This document shows positions 36,273-46,358 of a stretch of DNA of 64,000 nucleotides, piece by piece. The notes under the pieces are model-generated. The model searched no databases, was not told where the DNA came from, and saw only the letters and a list, made by a program, of their open reading frames with translations. Made by a program: the position numbers and the translations under genes. How positions within the stretch are numbered: position 1 is the first letter of the stretch; every line of letters starts with the position of its first letter. Source of the stretch: Enterobacteriaceae bacterium 89 (GTDB lineage: Bacteria; Pseudomonadota; Gammaproteobacteria; Enterobacterales; Enterobacteriaceae); NCBI GenBank assembly GCA_014156375.1, contig RQJH01000001.1, positions 186,001-250,000 of the forward strand. The letters run 5' to 3'.

Positions 36273-38210
36273 TCAGTAACGTTGCTTCCACTCGTCATCG
36301 GTGAGGATCTGCGGCTTCTCGCCCATGAAGTAGCGGTAGTAGGCGTCATAAGCCAGCACGTTCTTCACATAGCCTCGCGTTTCAGAGAACGGAATGCTTT
36401 CGACAAACGCAGCGGCATCAATACGCCCGGCGCTGTTGCCCTGCCAGGTTCTGACCCGGCCAGGCCCGGCATTATAGGCGGCTGAAGCGTAAATGCGGTT
36501 GTTACCAAACTGCTGATAAACATACTGTAAATAGCTGGTGCCAATGTTGATATTCGTTTCCGGATCCAGCAGCTGATTCGGCCCGCTATAGCCCGGGATA
36601 TTGAACATCTTCACCGTGTGAGTCGCGGTTCCAGGCATAATTTGCATCAGCCCGGTAGCCCCAACCGGTGAGCGAACTTTGGGATTCCATGCGCTTTCCT
36701 GACGCGCAATGGCCATTGCATAGCTTTTGCTGATGACTTTATCGCTGGTGTAGCGGACAAACAGATCTTTGTACGCCAGCGGGAAGCGCTCCTCGAGGTT
36801 ATCCCACAGCTTGCCAGCAATCGTTGCCTGAACGCTGAGATCCCACCAGCCCTTATCAAAGGCATATTTCGCCAGCTGGCCTTGCTCATTACGGGTGCGG
36901 CTGGTCACCAGATTCGACCACTCACTGCGGGCGGTATTATCCTGATTCCAGTACATTAATTCCTGCACACGCAGCATCTCAGGCCCGCTAACCAGCAGCG
37001 GTGCAACTGTTCCCTCAGGCTTCTCTACGCGAATCGGGTAGTCTTCGCCAAGGCGCTGGGCAGCCATCATCGGATAGAAGCCCCGTTCCCGCATCAGGGT
37101 ATGCAGAATATCTTTCGCTTCCTGGTCGCGCCCGCGCTCCATCAGCAAATCAGCCTGCCAGTAGCGCCACTCATCCTTGTCTTTGGCTTCCATCGGCAAC
37201 CGCGCAAGCCAGGTATTCAGGCCACGGCGATCGCCATTACCGATAGCCATTCTGACGCGACGCTCAACCAAAGAGGTCGACTGCGAGCGCATAATCGCGT
37301 CATCACGCCAGCGAGCCTGTTCATCCGTGACATCCGTTCCCATCAAACGCCAGGCCACGATATCACGCAGCTCCTGGGTCTGATCTTCCGTCAGTTTTTG
37401 CGCCTGGACTAAAGAAGGGATCATCAACCGGGCATTGTCGGCATCCTGGCGAGCGACGCTGGCAAACGCCACTGCGGCCATTTGCCGGGTAAAATCTGTT
37501 GCTCCGGTACTTTGGGCAAAAGTCAGGACGCTGTTGGGATTGTTGGCGAGACTTACCACGGCCGACGCGATGGTCTGGTATTGCGCAGGCATCTGGTTTG
37601 CAAGCGACGTCACCAGGCTGGTGTTCCCCGCCTTCATCGCCAGCCGAATTCGCTCAAGGTATGCCAGCGGATCCTGCGCGCCAGAGGTTCGCCACGCGTC
37701 AAACAGCGGACCGCAGGCTGAAGGTTGATTTTTACCGGTCAGCCACAGATCTTTCGCACCGTCCCACGCTGCCTGAGTCAGCCCTGTGCTGTATTTGGCG
37801 TAGAAATAGTTGCACTGAGCCTCGGTGGTGGTGGGTTTATCCGGGCTGAAGGCCAGTAAACCTTGCCAGTCCTGACGGCGGGCCAGTTCGTTAACGTAGC
37901 GGTTGCGCAGCGTGCGGGCCGCAGGCAGTGTTGGGTTGGCCTGCACAAACTGGCTGACGACAAAGGCGGGTTCATTCGTCAGATCGTCAGTAATTTCCCG
38001 ATATTGCAGATACGGATACAGCGGATAGTCTTTCAGCGTCGGCATCAGCGTTGCAACAACGTCCATCTGCCGGTTATCCCAGGCCTGTTTGATCTGCGCA
38101 TAGCGGCTGCGTTGTTCATCAAGTGAATCCGCGTGGACCGCGCTACTGACCGTTATTAAAGCAATGCCTGCAGCCAGAAGACGCCACGTCAGGGGGTTAG
38201 CTTTTTCCAC
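36273..38210 (-). CDS. slt: Soluble lytic transglycosylase Slt70
   Basis: Periplasmic enzyme cutting the glycan strands of peptidoglycan with formation of 1,6-anhydromuramic acid. The 645 residues comprise a signal peptide (1-27, AVHA/DS), a long helical superhelix ring and a C-terminal lysozyme-like domain with catalytic Glu in ARQESAWNPKV followed by GLMQIMPGTA. The start is GTG at 38210, with AAAGGAG 5-6 nt upstream. Confidence 0.97.
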   Translation of the reverse strand: MEKANPLTWRLLAAGIALITVSSAVHADSLDEQRSRYAQIKQAWDNRQMDVVATLMPTLKDYPLYPYLQYREITDDLTNEPAFVVSQFVQANPTLPAARTLRNRYVNELARRQDWQGLLAFSPDKPTTTEAQCNYFYAKYSTGLTQAAWDGAKDLWLTGKNQPSACGPLFDAWRTSGAQDPLAYLERIRLAMKAGNTSLVTSLANQMPAQYQTIASAVVSLANNPNSVLTFAQSTGATDFTRQMAAVAFASVARQDADNARLMIPSLVQAQKLTEDQTQELRDIVAWRLMGTDVTDEQARWRDDAIMRSQSTSLVERRVRMAIGNGDRRGLNTWLARLPMEAKDKDEWRYWQADLLMERGRDQEAKDILHTLMRERGFYPMMAAQRLGEDYPIRVEKPEGTVAPLLVSGPEMLRVQELMYWNQDNTARSEWSNLVTSRTRNEQGQLAKYAFDKGWWDLSVQATIAGKLWDNLEERFPLAYKDLFVRYTSDKVISKSYAMAIARQESAWNPKVRSPVGATGLMQIMPGTATHTVKMFNIPGYSGPNQLLDPETNINIGTSYLQYVYQQFGNNRIYASAAYNAGPGRVRTWQGNSAGRIDAAAFVESIPFSETRGYVKNVLAYDAYYRYFMGEKPQILTDDEWKQRY

Positions 38211-38464
38211 AAGCGCTCCTTTTAAAATCGAACCAATGCAGCATCATGCCGCGTTAAAAAGCCGTGTTCGCTAAATCTCCTTCATTCCTGAAGCGTTAGC
38301 GGACACAGCTTCTCTTTATGCTAATCAGACAACCAAAATCTTGCCACGTTGCGAACTCTTTTTTCCCGTTCCTGTTATCACCATCACCTGCTGGGATTAG
38401 CCTGCGAAAAAGGCTACACTTCGCCTTTGTTCTCACCATCAAAATAAAAGAGGCGAAGTCCAAC

Positions 38465-40132
38465 GTGGCTCAATTCGTTTATACCATGCATCGCGTCGGC
38501 AAAGTGGTTCCGCCGAAGCGTCATATTCTGAAAAACATCTCGCTGAGCTTCTTCCCTGGCGCAAAAATCGGTGTACTGGGCCTGAACGGCGCAGGTAAAT
38601 CCACCCTGCTGCGCATCATGGCCGGTATTGATACCGATATCGAAGGGGAAGCACGCCCACAGCCAGGCACCAAAATTGGTTACCTGCCGCAGGAGCCGCA
38701 GCTCAACCCTGAACATACCGTCCGTGAATCCGTGGAAGAAGCCGTTTCAGAAGTGGTTAACGCACTGAAAGGTCTCGACGAAGTGTACGCTAAGTATGCC
38801 GAGCCAGACGCCGACTTCGACAAACTCGCTGCCCAACAGGGTAAATACGAAGAGATCATCCAGGCGCACGACGGTCACAACCTGAACGTGCAGCTGGAGC
38901 GTGCCGCAGACGCCCTGCGCCTGCCAGACTGGGATGCGAAAATCGCCAACCTGTCCGGTGGTGAACGTCGCCGCGTGGCGCTGTGCCGCCTGCTGCTGGA
39001 AAAACCAGACATGCTGCTGCTCGACGAACCAACTAACCACCTGGATGCTGAATCCGTGGCCTGGCTGGAACGCTTCCTGCACGACTTCGAAGGCACCGTT
39101 GTGGCGATCACCCACGACCGTTACTTCCTCGATAACGTAGCGGGCTGGATCCTCGAACTGGACCGTGGTGAAGGTATTCCGTGGGAAGGCAACTACTCCT
39201 CCTGGCTGGAGCAGAAAGATCAGCGTCTGGCGCAGGAAGCCTCTGCCGAAGCCGCTCGTCGTAAATCCATCGAGAAAGAGCTGGAGTGGGTCCGTCAGGG
39301 CGCGAAAGGCCGTCAGTCTAAGGGTAAAGCCCGTCTCGCACGCTTTGAAGAACTCAACAATACCGAATACCAGAAACGTAACGAAACCAACGAACTGTTT
39401 ATTCCGCCTGGAGCACGCCTCGGGGATAAAGTGGTGGAAGTGGCAAACCTGGGCAAATCCTACGGTGACCGCGTTCTGATCGACGACCTGAGCTTCTCCG
39501 TACCGAAAGGCGCTATCGTTGGCATCATCGGTCCGAACGGCGCGGGTAAATCTACCCTGTTCCGCATGATGTCTGGTCAGGAACAGCCTGACAGCGGCAG
39601 CATCACCCTCGGTGAAACCGTGAAATTGGCTTCCGTCGATCAGTTCCGCGACGCGATGGATAACAGCAAAACCGTGTGGGAAGAAGTTTCCGGCGGGCTG
39701 GATATCATGAAAGTCGGCAACACCGAAATGCCAAGCCGCGCCTACGTGGGCCGTTTCAACTTCAAAGGCACCGACCAGGGCAAACGCGTGGGCGAACTGT
39801 CCGGCGGTGAGCGCGGTCGTCTGCACCTGGCGAAGCTGCTGCAGGTTGGCGGCAACGTACTGCTGCTCGATGAACCAACCAACGACCTGGATATCGAAAC
39901 CCTGCGCGCGCTGGAAAACGCCCTGCTGGAGTTCCCGGGCTGTGCGATGGTTATCTCGCACGACCGTTGGTTCCTCGACCGTATCGCCACCCACATTCTG
40001 GACTACCAGGATGAAGGTAAGGTGGAATTCTTCGAAGGTAACTTTACCGAATACGAAGAGTACAAGAAACGCACCCTCGGCGCCGACGCGCTGGAGCCGA
40101 AGCGTATCAAGTACAAGCGCATCGCGAAATAA
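38465..40132 (+). CDS. ettA: Energy-dependent translational throttle protein EttA
   Basis: ABC-F ATPase that binds the ribosomal E site and gates entry into elongation by ATP/ADP ratio. The 555 residues contain two ATPase domains (Walker A GLNGAGKST and GPNGAGKST; signatures LSGGERRR and LSGGERGR; Walker B LLLDEPTNHLD and LLLDEPTNDLD) joined by the P-site tRNA interaction arm. The start is GTG at 38465, as in E. coli (MAQFVYTMHRVGKVVPP). The frame remains open upstream, but no homology supports that part. Confidence 0.97.
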   Translation: MAQFVYTMHRVGKVVPPKRHILKNISLSFFPGAKIGVLGLNGAGKSTLLRIMAGIDTDIEGEARPQPGTKIGYLPQEPQLNPEHTVRESVEEAVSEVVNALKGLDEVYAKYAEPDADFDKLAAQQGKYEEIIQAHDGHNLNVQLERAADALRLPDWDAKIANLSGGERRRVALCRLLLEKPDMLLLDEPTNHLDAESVAWLERFLHDFEGTVVAITHDRYFLDNVAGWILELDRGEGIPWEGNYSSWLEQKDQRLAQEASAEAARRKSIEKELEWVRQGAKGRQSKGKARLARFEELNNTEYQKRNETNELFIPPGARLGDKVVEVANLGKSYGDRVLIDDLSFSVPKGAIVGIIGPNGAGKSTLFRMMSGQEQPDSGSITLGETVKLASVDQFRDAMDNSKTVWEEVSGGLDIMKVGNTEMPSRAYVGRFNFKGTDQGKRVGELSGGERGRLHLAKLLQVGGNVLLLDEPTNDLDIETLRALENALLEFPGCAMVISHDRWFLDRIATHILDYQDEGKVEFFEGNFTEYEEYKKRTLGADALEPKRIKYKRIAK

Positions 40133-40136
40133 AAAC

Positions 40137-40163
40137 AAAAAGGCAACCTCGGTTGCCTTTTTT
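40137..40163. terminator. Bidirectional terminator between ettA and nadR
   Basis: AAAAGGCAAC/GTTGCCTTTT stem with a CTCG loop and T-run on the plus strand, A-run on the other side. Confidence 0.88.
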
Positions 40164-40199
40164 AATGTTTGTCAGAGTGAAGCCTCAGAACGCACAAAC

Positions 40200-41432
40200 C
40201 TAGCCCTGCTCACCCATCATCTGCTTCACCAGCTCTACGCAGCGCAGGAAACGTGCGTCATAGTCGGATTCCTCAACGTGAACAAAATCGACATTGTTCT
40301 CATTGAGCATCTCCACCAGCATCGTCTGGAACTCTTTTCTGTCCACCGAGCTGCCCAGACTACGCAGCCCATCGGCCACCCACGGGGTATTGTTTTCCAG
40401 CAGAATCACCAGATCAAAGCGGTATTCGTCAATCAGCGCCTGCACGAACGGATGCTCACGGCCTTCGTATTTCTTACAGAACGCCTGAGTGGTGACAAAA
40501 TCAGTATCGATAAACGCCACTTTATTGGCGTACTTCACCGCGAAATCAATGTACTGTGCGTGACCGAGGGCGATTTTATCGTAGTCGGAATACTGGAGCG
40601 CCATCTCATCACCGCCGAGGTGAGAAAAGACGTAGTCGCGGCCATATTCCCAGGCGCTGGTGGTGTTGAAGATATTGGCCAGCTTGTTGACCAGCGTGGA
40701 TTTCCCGCTCGATTCCCCGCCCAGAATAGCCACAGTGCGCACGAAGAACGGCTTCACTTCCGTCGGAATATATTCCCAATAGCGCGAAGGGTTTTCACGA
40801 ATTTGCGCCCCACTGATGCTCATAAACGTTCGCTTCGGATCGATCAGCACCGTTTCGGTACCCAGATGCTGACGGAACTGCGGCGCATCGGCTTCTTCAG
40901 AGGTGTAAATGGTGTTGGGCTGAATACCCTTCTCTTCCATAAACGTTTTGATGCCGTGGCTCCAGACGTCCCAGCCGTGCGGATACGGCTCCATGCCCTC
41001 TTCATTGAAAGCATGAATGCGAATATTTTTCTGATACTTAAAGGTCTGCAGCAGCCAGCGCAGTCTGTCCGAAACCGTCGGCTGCTGCGACATCGCGCTG
41101 TCTTCGAAAAGCTCACGATCGCGCTTTTCATCATAACCCATGATGATATGCAGCTCGTCGACCTGGCTACAGGCTCGCTGGATCAGATAAATATGCCCGG
41201 TGTGCAGCGGGTAAAACTTGCCGAACACGACCCCGACGGTTTTCTGCTGACGGGGAAACTCCAGCCCCAGAAAACGGTGCAGCGCCTCAAGTTTTTGCGC
41301 GCTCGGGCTTTTGATTTTGGCATTCAACAGCTGGCTGAGATAGCCCTTGGTCATCCCGCTGGCGTCCGCCACCTGCTGTAAAGTGCAGCCCTTCTGACGG
41401 ATCGCGGTTTTGATGTAATCGAATGATGACAT
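40200..41432 (-). CDS. nadR: NadR: NAD repressor / NMN adenylyltransferase / ribosylnicotinamide kinase
   Basis: Trifunctional NAD-metabolism protein, 410 residues. An N-terminal Cro-type helix-turn-helix (TLQQVADASGMTKGYLSQLLN) represses nadA and nadB. The middle domain is the NMN adenylyltransferase (GVVFGKFYPLHTGHIYL). The C-terminal domain is the ribosylnicotinamide kinase with P-loop GGESSGKST. It follows radA on the same strand by 37 nt. Confidence 0.97.
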   Translation of the reverse strand: MSSFDYIKTAIRQKGCTLQQVADASGMTKGYLSQLLNAKIKSPSAQKLEALHRFLGLEFPRQQKTVGVVFGKFYPLHTGHIYLIQRACSQVDELHIIMGYDEKRDRELFEDSAMSQQPTVSDRLRWLLQTFKYQKNIRIHAFNEEGMEPYPHGWDVWSHGIKTFMEEKGIQPNTIYTSEEADAPQFRQHLGTETVLIDPKRTFMSISGAQIRENPSRYWEYIPTEVKPFFVRTVAILGGESSGKSTLVNKLANIFNTTSAWEYGRDYVFSHLGGDEMALQYSDYDKIALGHAQYIDFAVKYANKVAFIDTDFVTTQAFCKKYEGREHPFVQALIDEYRFDLVILLENNTPWVADGLRSLGSSVDRKEFQTMLVEMLNENNVDFVHVEESDYDARFLRCVELVKQMMGEQG

Positions 41433-41469
41433 AAATTACGGTGCCTCCTGCAAAATCGAATACGTGTAA

Positions 41470-42852
41470 TTATAAGTCGTCAAAGACACTTAGCGCATCA
41501 GAGAGCTTTTTGACAGGGAATACCTTCATCCCTTCAGGCAGTTTTTTCGGCACGTTGGCAGCTGGCACAATGGCGCGCTTGAAGCCGTGTTTTGCCGCTT
41601 CGGAGATACGCTCCTGGCCGCTCGGTACCGGGCGAATTTCCCCGGCCAGCCCCACTTCGCCAAACACCACCAGATCCTGCGGCAGCGCGCGGTTGCGCAG
41701 GCTGGAAACCATCGCTAACAGCAGCGCTAAATCGGCGCTGGTTTCGGTGACTTTCACCCCGCCAACGACGTTAACAAACACGTCCTGATCCGCCATCTGC
41801 AGCCCACCGTGACGATGCAGAACGGCCAACAGGATTGCCAGACGGTTTTGCTCGAGGCCCACCGCCACACGGCGCGGGTTAGACATCATCGACTGATCGA
41901 CCAGCGCCTGAATCTCAACCAGCAGCGGACGAGTCCCTTCCCAGACCACCATCACCGAACTGCCTGGCGTGATTTCTTCTCCGCGACTCAGGAAAATGGC
42001 CGACGGGTTGCTGACTTCGCGCAGGCCTTGTTCGGTCATGGCGAACACACCCAGCTCATTGACCGCGCCAAAACGGTTTTTATGGCTACGCAGCGTGCGG
42101 AAGCGGGAGTCAGCATCGCCATCCAGCATCACAGAACAGTCAATGCAGTGCTCGAGCACCTTAGGCCCCGCCAGTGAGCCATCTTTGGTGACGTGGCCGA
42201 CCATGATGATTGCCACACCGCGCGTTTTCGCAAAGCGCGTCAGATAGGCTGCTGATTCACGCACCTGCGCCACGCTGCCCGGCGAAGACTGCACGTCCGC
42301 CATGTGCATCACCTGAATGGAGTCGATGACCATCAGCTTCGGCTGCTCTTCTTCAGCAATCGTGCAGATTTGCTCAATGCCGGTCTCAGAAAGCATGTTC
42401 AGATTGGCCGTCGGTAATCCCAGGCGGTGCGCGCGCATCGCAACCTGCTGCAGAGATTCTTCCCCTGTTACGTACAGGGTTTTCATCTGCTCACTGAGCT
42501 TGCACAGCGTTTGCAGCAGCAGCGTTGATTTACCCGCACCAGGATTCCCGCCAATCAGGATCGCACTTCCGGGCACCACGCCGCCGCCCAGCACGCGGTC
42601 AAATTCTTTAAAGCCAGTAGTAAAACGTGGCAGCTCTTCGAGGCTTATCTCAGAAAGTTTCTGCACCCGGGAAGCTCCGGCACTGCCTGCATAGCCACTC
42701 AGTCGCTCATTGCGCGCCACGGTGGGCGAGGCAGCAATGCGCACTTCTGTAATGGTGTTCCAGGCATGACAGGCGCTGCACTGTCCCTGCCAGCGCGGGT
42801 AGTCCGCGCCGCACTCGTTACAGACAAAGGCGCGTTTGGGAGCTTTCGCCAC
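41470..42852 (-). CDS. radA: DNA repair protein RadA
   Basis: RecA-like branch-migration ATPase for recombination intermediates. The 460 residues show the C4 zinc finger (CNECGADYPRWQGQCSAC), Walker A GGNPGAGKSTLL, the KNRFG motif typical of RadA, and a C-terminal Lon-protease-like domain. The start is GTG at 42852 with GAGG upstream. It lies 12 nt after serB. Confidence 0.97.
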   Translation of the reverse strand: MAKAPKRAFVCNECGADYPRWQGQCSACHAWNTITEVRIAASPTVARNERLSGYAGSAGASRVQKLSEISLEELPRFTTGFKEFDRVLGGGVVPGSAILIGGNPGAGKSTLLLQTLCKLSEQMKTLYVTGEESLQQVAMRAHRLGLPTANLNMLSETGIEQICTIAEEEQPKLMVIDSIQVMHMADVQSSPGSVAQVRESAAYLTRFAKTRGVAIIMVGHVTKDGSLAGPKVLEHCIDCSVMLDGDADSRFRTLRSHKNRFGAVNELGVFAMTEQGLREVSNPSAIFLSRGEEITPGSSVMVVWEGTRPLLVEIQALVDQSMMSNPRRVAVGLEQNRLAILLAVLHRHGGLQMADQDVFVNVVGGVKVTETSADLALLLAMVSSLRNRALPQDLVVFGEVGLAGEIRPVPSGQERISEAAKHGFKRAIVPAANVPKKLPEGMKVFPVKKLSDALSVFDDL

Positions 42853-42864
42853 GTTAACCTCTTC

Positions 42865-43836
42865 TTATTTCTGGTTCAGGCTGCCGGAGAGGATGCAGAA
42901 CACCCCCATCAGATCGGCGTGACGAATCGTCACTTCAGTCTGTTCATTCACTTTTGGCTTGGCATGATAGGCGATACCCAGCCCGGCGGCTTTGATCATC
43001 GGCAGATCGTTGGCACCATCGCCAATGGCTACGGTCTGGTTAACGGGAATTTCGTACTTTTCTGCCAGTCGTTTCAGCGTGGTGGCTTTGTATTTAGCAT
43101 CGACGATATCGCCGATTACATTGCCCGTCAGCACGCCATCACGGATTTCCAGCTCGTTCGCTACTACGGCCGTCAGGCGCAGTTTCTCGCGCAGATACTC
43201 GGCAAAGAAGGTGAAGCCACCGGAGGCAATCGCCACTTTCCAGCCCAGCGTTTCCAGCTTCAGCACCAGCGATGCCAGGCCCGGCATCAGCGGCAGCGTA
43301 TCGCGAACCTGACGCAGAATGTTCGCATCGGCGCCTTTCAGCGTCGCCACCCGCTGGCGCAGGCTGGCGGTGAAATCGAGCTCACCGCGCATGGCGCGTT
43401 CCGTTACTTCCGAAACCAGCTCGCCGGTTCCGGCCAGTTTGGCAATTTCATCAATACACTCAATCTGGATTGCCGTGGAGTCCATATCCATCACCAGCAG
43501 ACCTTGAGTGCGCAGGTGAGGAATTTTCCCCAGCGGAGCCACATCCAGCTGCGCATCGTGCGCAAGGCGAGTGGCACGCGGCGTCAGCGATCCCGCCAGG
43601 CGAATCACCTGATAGTCTTCCACGCACCAGGCGGCAACAATCACCATCGCCGCACCCAGCGCATGCTGGTAATCGGTCAGGCGCTGTTTGTCGAGGTGGC
43701 GACCATACAGCAGCCAGCCGCTGCGCCCGGCGTGATAGTCCAGCGGCATCACTTCATCACCACTCAGGGACAGCGGCAGCCCCGGCCACAGGGAAACATC
43801 GTCGGGCAGATCGCACCAGGTCAGACTGTTCGGCAT
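42865..43836 (-). CDS. serB: Phosphoserine phosphatase
   Basis: Last step of serine synthesis. The 323 residues have an N-terminal ACT-like region and a C-terminal HAD phosphatase with nucleophile motif DMDSTAIQIE and the acidic GDGANDLPM motif. ATG at 43836 matches the E. coli start (MPN..TWCDLP). The frame is open 87 nt further upstream. Operon serB-radA-nadR. Confidence 0.97.
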   Translation of the reverse strand: MPNSLTWCDLPDDVSLWPGLPLSLSGDEVMPLDYHAGRSGWLLYGRHLDKQRLTDYQHALGAAMVIVAAWCVEDYQVIRLAGSLTPRATRLAHDAQLDVAPLGKIPHLRTQGLLVMDMDSTAIQIECIDEIAKLAGTGELVSEVTERAMRGELDFTASLRQRVATLKGADANILRQVRDTLPLMPGLASLVLKLETLGWKVAIASGGFTFFAEYLREKLRLTAVVANELEIRDGVLTGNVIGDIVDAKYKATTLKRLAEKYEIPVNQTVAIGDGANDLPMIKAAGLGIAYHAKPKVNEQTEVTIRHADLMGVFCILSGSLNQK

Positions 43837-44016
43837 TACGGCTCCAGTAATCCAGATTCTTGGCAGGAAAATAACGCAAGAGGCTACCCTGTATCCAGCG
43901 CTTCTGGCAACATTAAGCTGCAAAATGTTGGGGCCGCGCCTGGATGTTCCCTCAGTTCCGTTCTGCTATACCCACACCGCCTCTGGTGGATAACGACGAA
44001 ACAGCCCACTTGATGA

Positions 44017-44550
44017 ATGACTATGCTGACAACTAAAAGAATAACAGGGATGGATTCCCCCTGGTTTGCTGAGGTGGATGCACTCTATGAAAGAGCGTTT
44101 CCTCTGCACGAGCAGCGCGAACCTGATGCCAAGAAAAGCGCGCTAGCCAACGAGCGTTACGCCTTACTGGCATGGTTTGATGACCATCAGTTTATTGGTC
44201 TGACGGGAAGCTGGTGCTTCGCTGAGTACAGCTACATCGAGCATCTTGCCGTCAACGATAAGCTTCGCTCTCAGGGTTATGGCAAACGCATCCTTAACCA
44301 TCTGCTGGAGCAGCAACCCTTAACCATTCTGGAAATCGATCCGCTGACAACGGAGATCGCTCACAAACGCCTGCGCTTTTACCAGAGTCTTGGCTTTTAC
44401 GAGAATGCCTGGCCACACTTCCACCCTAGCTATCATGAGGGCATGGAAGACCATCAGCTTATCGTGCTGAGCTACCCGCAGCCCGTCAGCGCTGCGCAAT
44501 ATCAGCGCTTCAGTAACGACCTGCGTCATGTGGTGATGGAAAAAGAGTAA
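44017..44550 (+). CDS. GNAT-family N-acetyltransferase
   Basis: A 177-residue GNAT-fold acetyltransferase. The acetyl-CoA pyrophosphate loop is LRSQGYGKRIL at about 83-93, preceded by the strand EHLAVN and followed by the second helix-strand pair (HKRLRFYQSLGFYENAW). The substrate is unknown. It is inserted between serB and smp, which are adjacent in E. coli K-12, and lies 24 nt before smp, so it is co-transcribed with smp. ATG at 44023 is an alternative start. Confidence 0.88.
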   Translation: MTMLTTKRITGMDSPWFAEVDALYERAFPLHEQREPDAKKSALANERYALLAWFDDHQFIGLTGSWCFAEYSYIEHLAVNDKLRSQGYGKRILNHLLEQQPLTILEIDPLTTEIAHKRLRFYQSLGFYENAWPHFHPSYHEGMEDHQLIVLSYPQPVSAAQYQRFSNDLRHVVMEKE

Positions 44551-44574
44551 CCTGCACGTTTTCAAAGGTGGAAT

Positions 44575-45222
44575 ATGGTTCGCGCAAAACTGAAATTCCG
44601 GCTGCATCGCGCCGTGATCGTTCTTATCTGTCTTGCCCTGCTGGTTGCCCTGATGCAGGGAGCGTCGTGGTTCAGCCAAAACTCTCAGCGGCAGCGGAAT
44701 CCGCAGATGGAAGAACTGGCTCGCTCGCTGGCCCACCAGGTGACGCTGAATCTGGTTCCGCTGATGCGCTCAGAAACACCTGATGAGAAAAAAATCAGCC
44801 AGCTGCTGCAACAGCTCACCACCAACAGTCGCCTTCTTGACGCCAGCGTTTACGATGAACAGGGCGATCTGGTGGCGCACGCGGGCGAAAGCGTGGACGT
44901 CCGCGACAGGCTGGCGCTGGATGGCAAAAAAGCGGGCGGTTACTTCAACCAGCAGCTGGTGGAACCTATTCAGGGCAAGAATGAACCACTGGGTTATCTG
45001 CGTCTCACGCTCGACACCCATACGCTACCAACCGAAGCCAAACAGGTGGATAACACCACCAACATCCTGCGCCTGATGCTGCTACTTTCTCTGGCGATTG
45101 GCGTGGTATTGACCCGAACTCTGCTTCAGGGCAAACGCACCCGCTGGCAGCAATCCCCTTTCCTGCTGACGGCGAACAAACCGGTGCCCGAAGAGGATGA
45201 GGGCGACAAGCAGGATAAGTGA
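44575..45222 (+). CDS. smp: Membrane protein Smp (YtjB)
   Basis: A 215-residue inner-membrane protein of the AhpA/YtjB/Smp family with one N-terminal membrane helix (about 13-31, AVIVLICLALLVALMQGASW), a periplasmic part and a second helix near residue 165 (ILRLMLLLSLAIGVVLT), then a basic cytoplasmic tail. The function is poorly known. It is followed by lplA after 36 nt. Confidence 0.92.
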   Translation: MVRAKLKFRLHRAVIVLICLALLVALMQGASWFSQNSQRQRNPQMEELARSLAHQVTLNLVPLMRSETPDEKKISQLLQQLTTNSRLLDASVYDEQGDLVAHAGESVDVRDRLALDGKKAGGYFNQQLVEPIQGKNEPLGYLRLTLDTHTLPTEAKQVDNTTNILRLMLLLSLAIGVVLTRTLLQGKRTRWQQSPFLLTANKPVPEEDEGDKQDK

Positions 45223-45258
45223 TAAGTTAGGTGAATCATTAAGAAAAGGAAATCTGTC

Positions 45259-46275
45259 ATGTCGACGCTACGCTTGCTGCTCTCTGACTCATACGATCCC
45301 TGGTTTAACCTGGCGGTGGAAGAGTGTATTTTTCGCCAGATGCCAGCCACTCAGCGGGTGCTGTTTTTATGGCGCAACGCCGATACGGTGGTCATTGGTC
45401 GTGCGCAAAACCCATGGAAGGAGTGCAACACGCGCCGGATGGAAGAAGATAATGTCCGCCTTGCGCGACGCAGCAGCGGCGGCGGTGCGGTATTCCACGA
45501 CCTCGGCAATACCTGTTTCACCTTTATGGCCGGCAAGCCGGAGTATGATAAAACCATCTCCACGGAAATTGTGCTGAACGCACTGAATGCGCTGGGCGTC
45601 ACGGCGGAAGCTTCAGGGCGAAATGACCTGGTGGTCAAAACGCCGGAAGGCGATCGCAAAGTCTCAGGCTCAGCCTATAAAGAGACAATGGATCGCGGCT
45701 TTCATCACGGCACCCTGCTGCTGAATGCCGATCTCAGCCGGCTGGCTAACTACCTCAATCCGGACAAGAAAAAGCTACAGGCCAAAGGCATCACTTCGGT
45801 GCGCGGCCGCGTGGCTAATCTGACCGAGCTGCTGCCCGGCATCACCCATGAGCAAATCTGTGAGGCCATTACCGAAGCCTTCTTTGCCCACTACGGCGAG
45901 CGGGTCGAAGCTGAAGTGATCTCCCCGGATAAGACCCCGGACTTGCCTAATTTCGCTGAAACCTTTGCCCGCCAGAGCAGCTGGGAGTGGAACTTCGGCC
46001 AGGCGCCAGCCTTTTCACATCTGCTGGATGAACGCTTTACCTGGGGTGGCGTGGAGCTTCATTTCGACGTCGAAAAAGGTCATATCACCCGCACGCAGGT
46101 GTTTACCGACAGCCTTAATCCGGCACCGTTGGAAGCATTAGCTACGCGATTACAGGGCTGTTTATATCGCGCAGACGTATTGCAGCAGGAATGTGACTCG
46201 CTGCTGGCGGACTTCCCTGAACAGGAAAAAGAGCTGCGGGAATTGTCGGCGTGGATCGCCCAGGCGGTGCGCTAG
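45259..46275 (+). CDS. lplA: Lipoate-protein ligase A
   Basis: Activates free lipoate with ATP and attaches it to lipoyl domains of pyruvate, 2-oxoglutarate and glycine-cleavage complexes. The 338 residues include the conserved [15 protein letters not shown] loop, GRNDLVV, and KVSGSAYK with the catalytic lysine. AAGGAA lies 8 nt before the ATG. It is the last gene of the GNAT-smp-lplA group. Confidence 0.97.
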   Translation: MSTLRLLLSDSYDPWFNLAVEECIFRQMPATQRVLFLWRNADTVVIGRAQNPWKECNTRRMEEDNVRLARRSSGGGAVFHDLGNTCFTFMAGKPEYDKTISTEIVLNALNALGVTAEASGRNDLVVKTPEGDRKVSGSAYKETMDRGFHHGTLLLNADLSRLANYLNPDKKKLQAKGITSVRGRVANLTELLPGITHEQICEAITEAFFAHYGERVEAEVISPDKTPDLPNFAETFARQSSWEWNFGQAPAFSHLLDERFTWGGVELHFDVEKGHITRTQVFTDSLNPAPLEALATRLQGCLYRADVLQQECDSLLADFPEQEKELRELSAWIAQAVR

Positions 46276-46309
46276 ATAACATCTGAGAGCGCATTCGGGA
46301 ATGGATATA

Positions 46310-46339
46310 AAAAAGGCAACCGTGCGTGGTTGCCTTTTT
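46310..46339. terminator. Bidirectional terminator between lplA and deoD
   Basis: AAAAAGGCAACC (46310-46321) pairs with GGTTGCCTTTTT (46328-46339), loop of 6. It ends both convergent operons. The E. coli gene yjjJ is not present here. Confidence 0.9.
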
Positions 46340-46358
46340 GTATTACCTGAAAGGTAAA

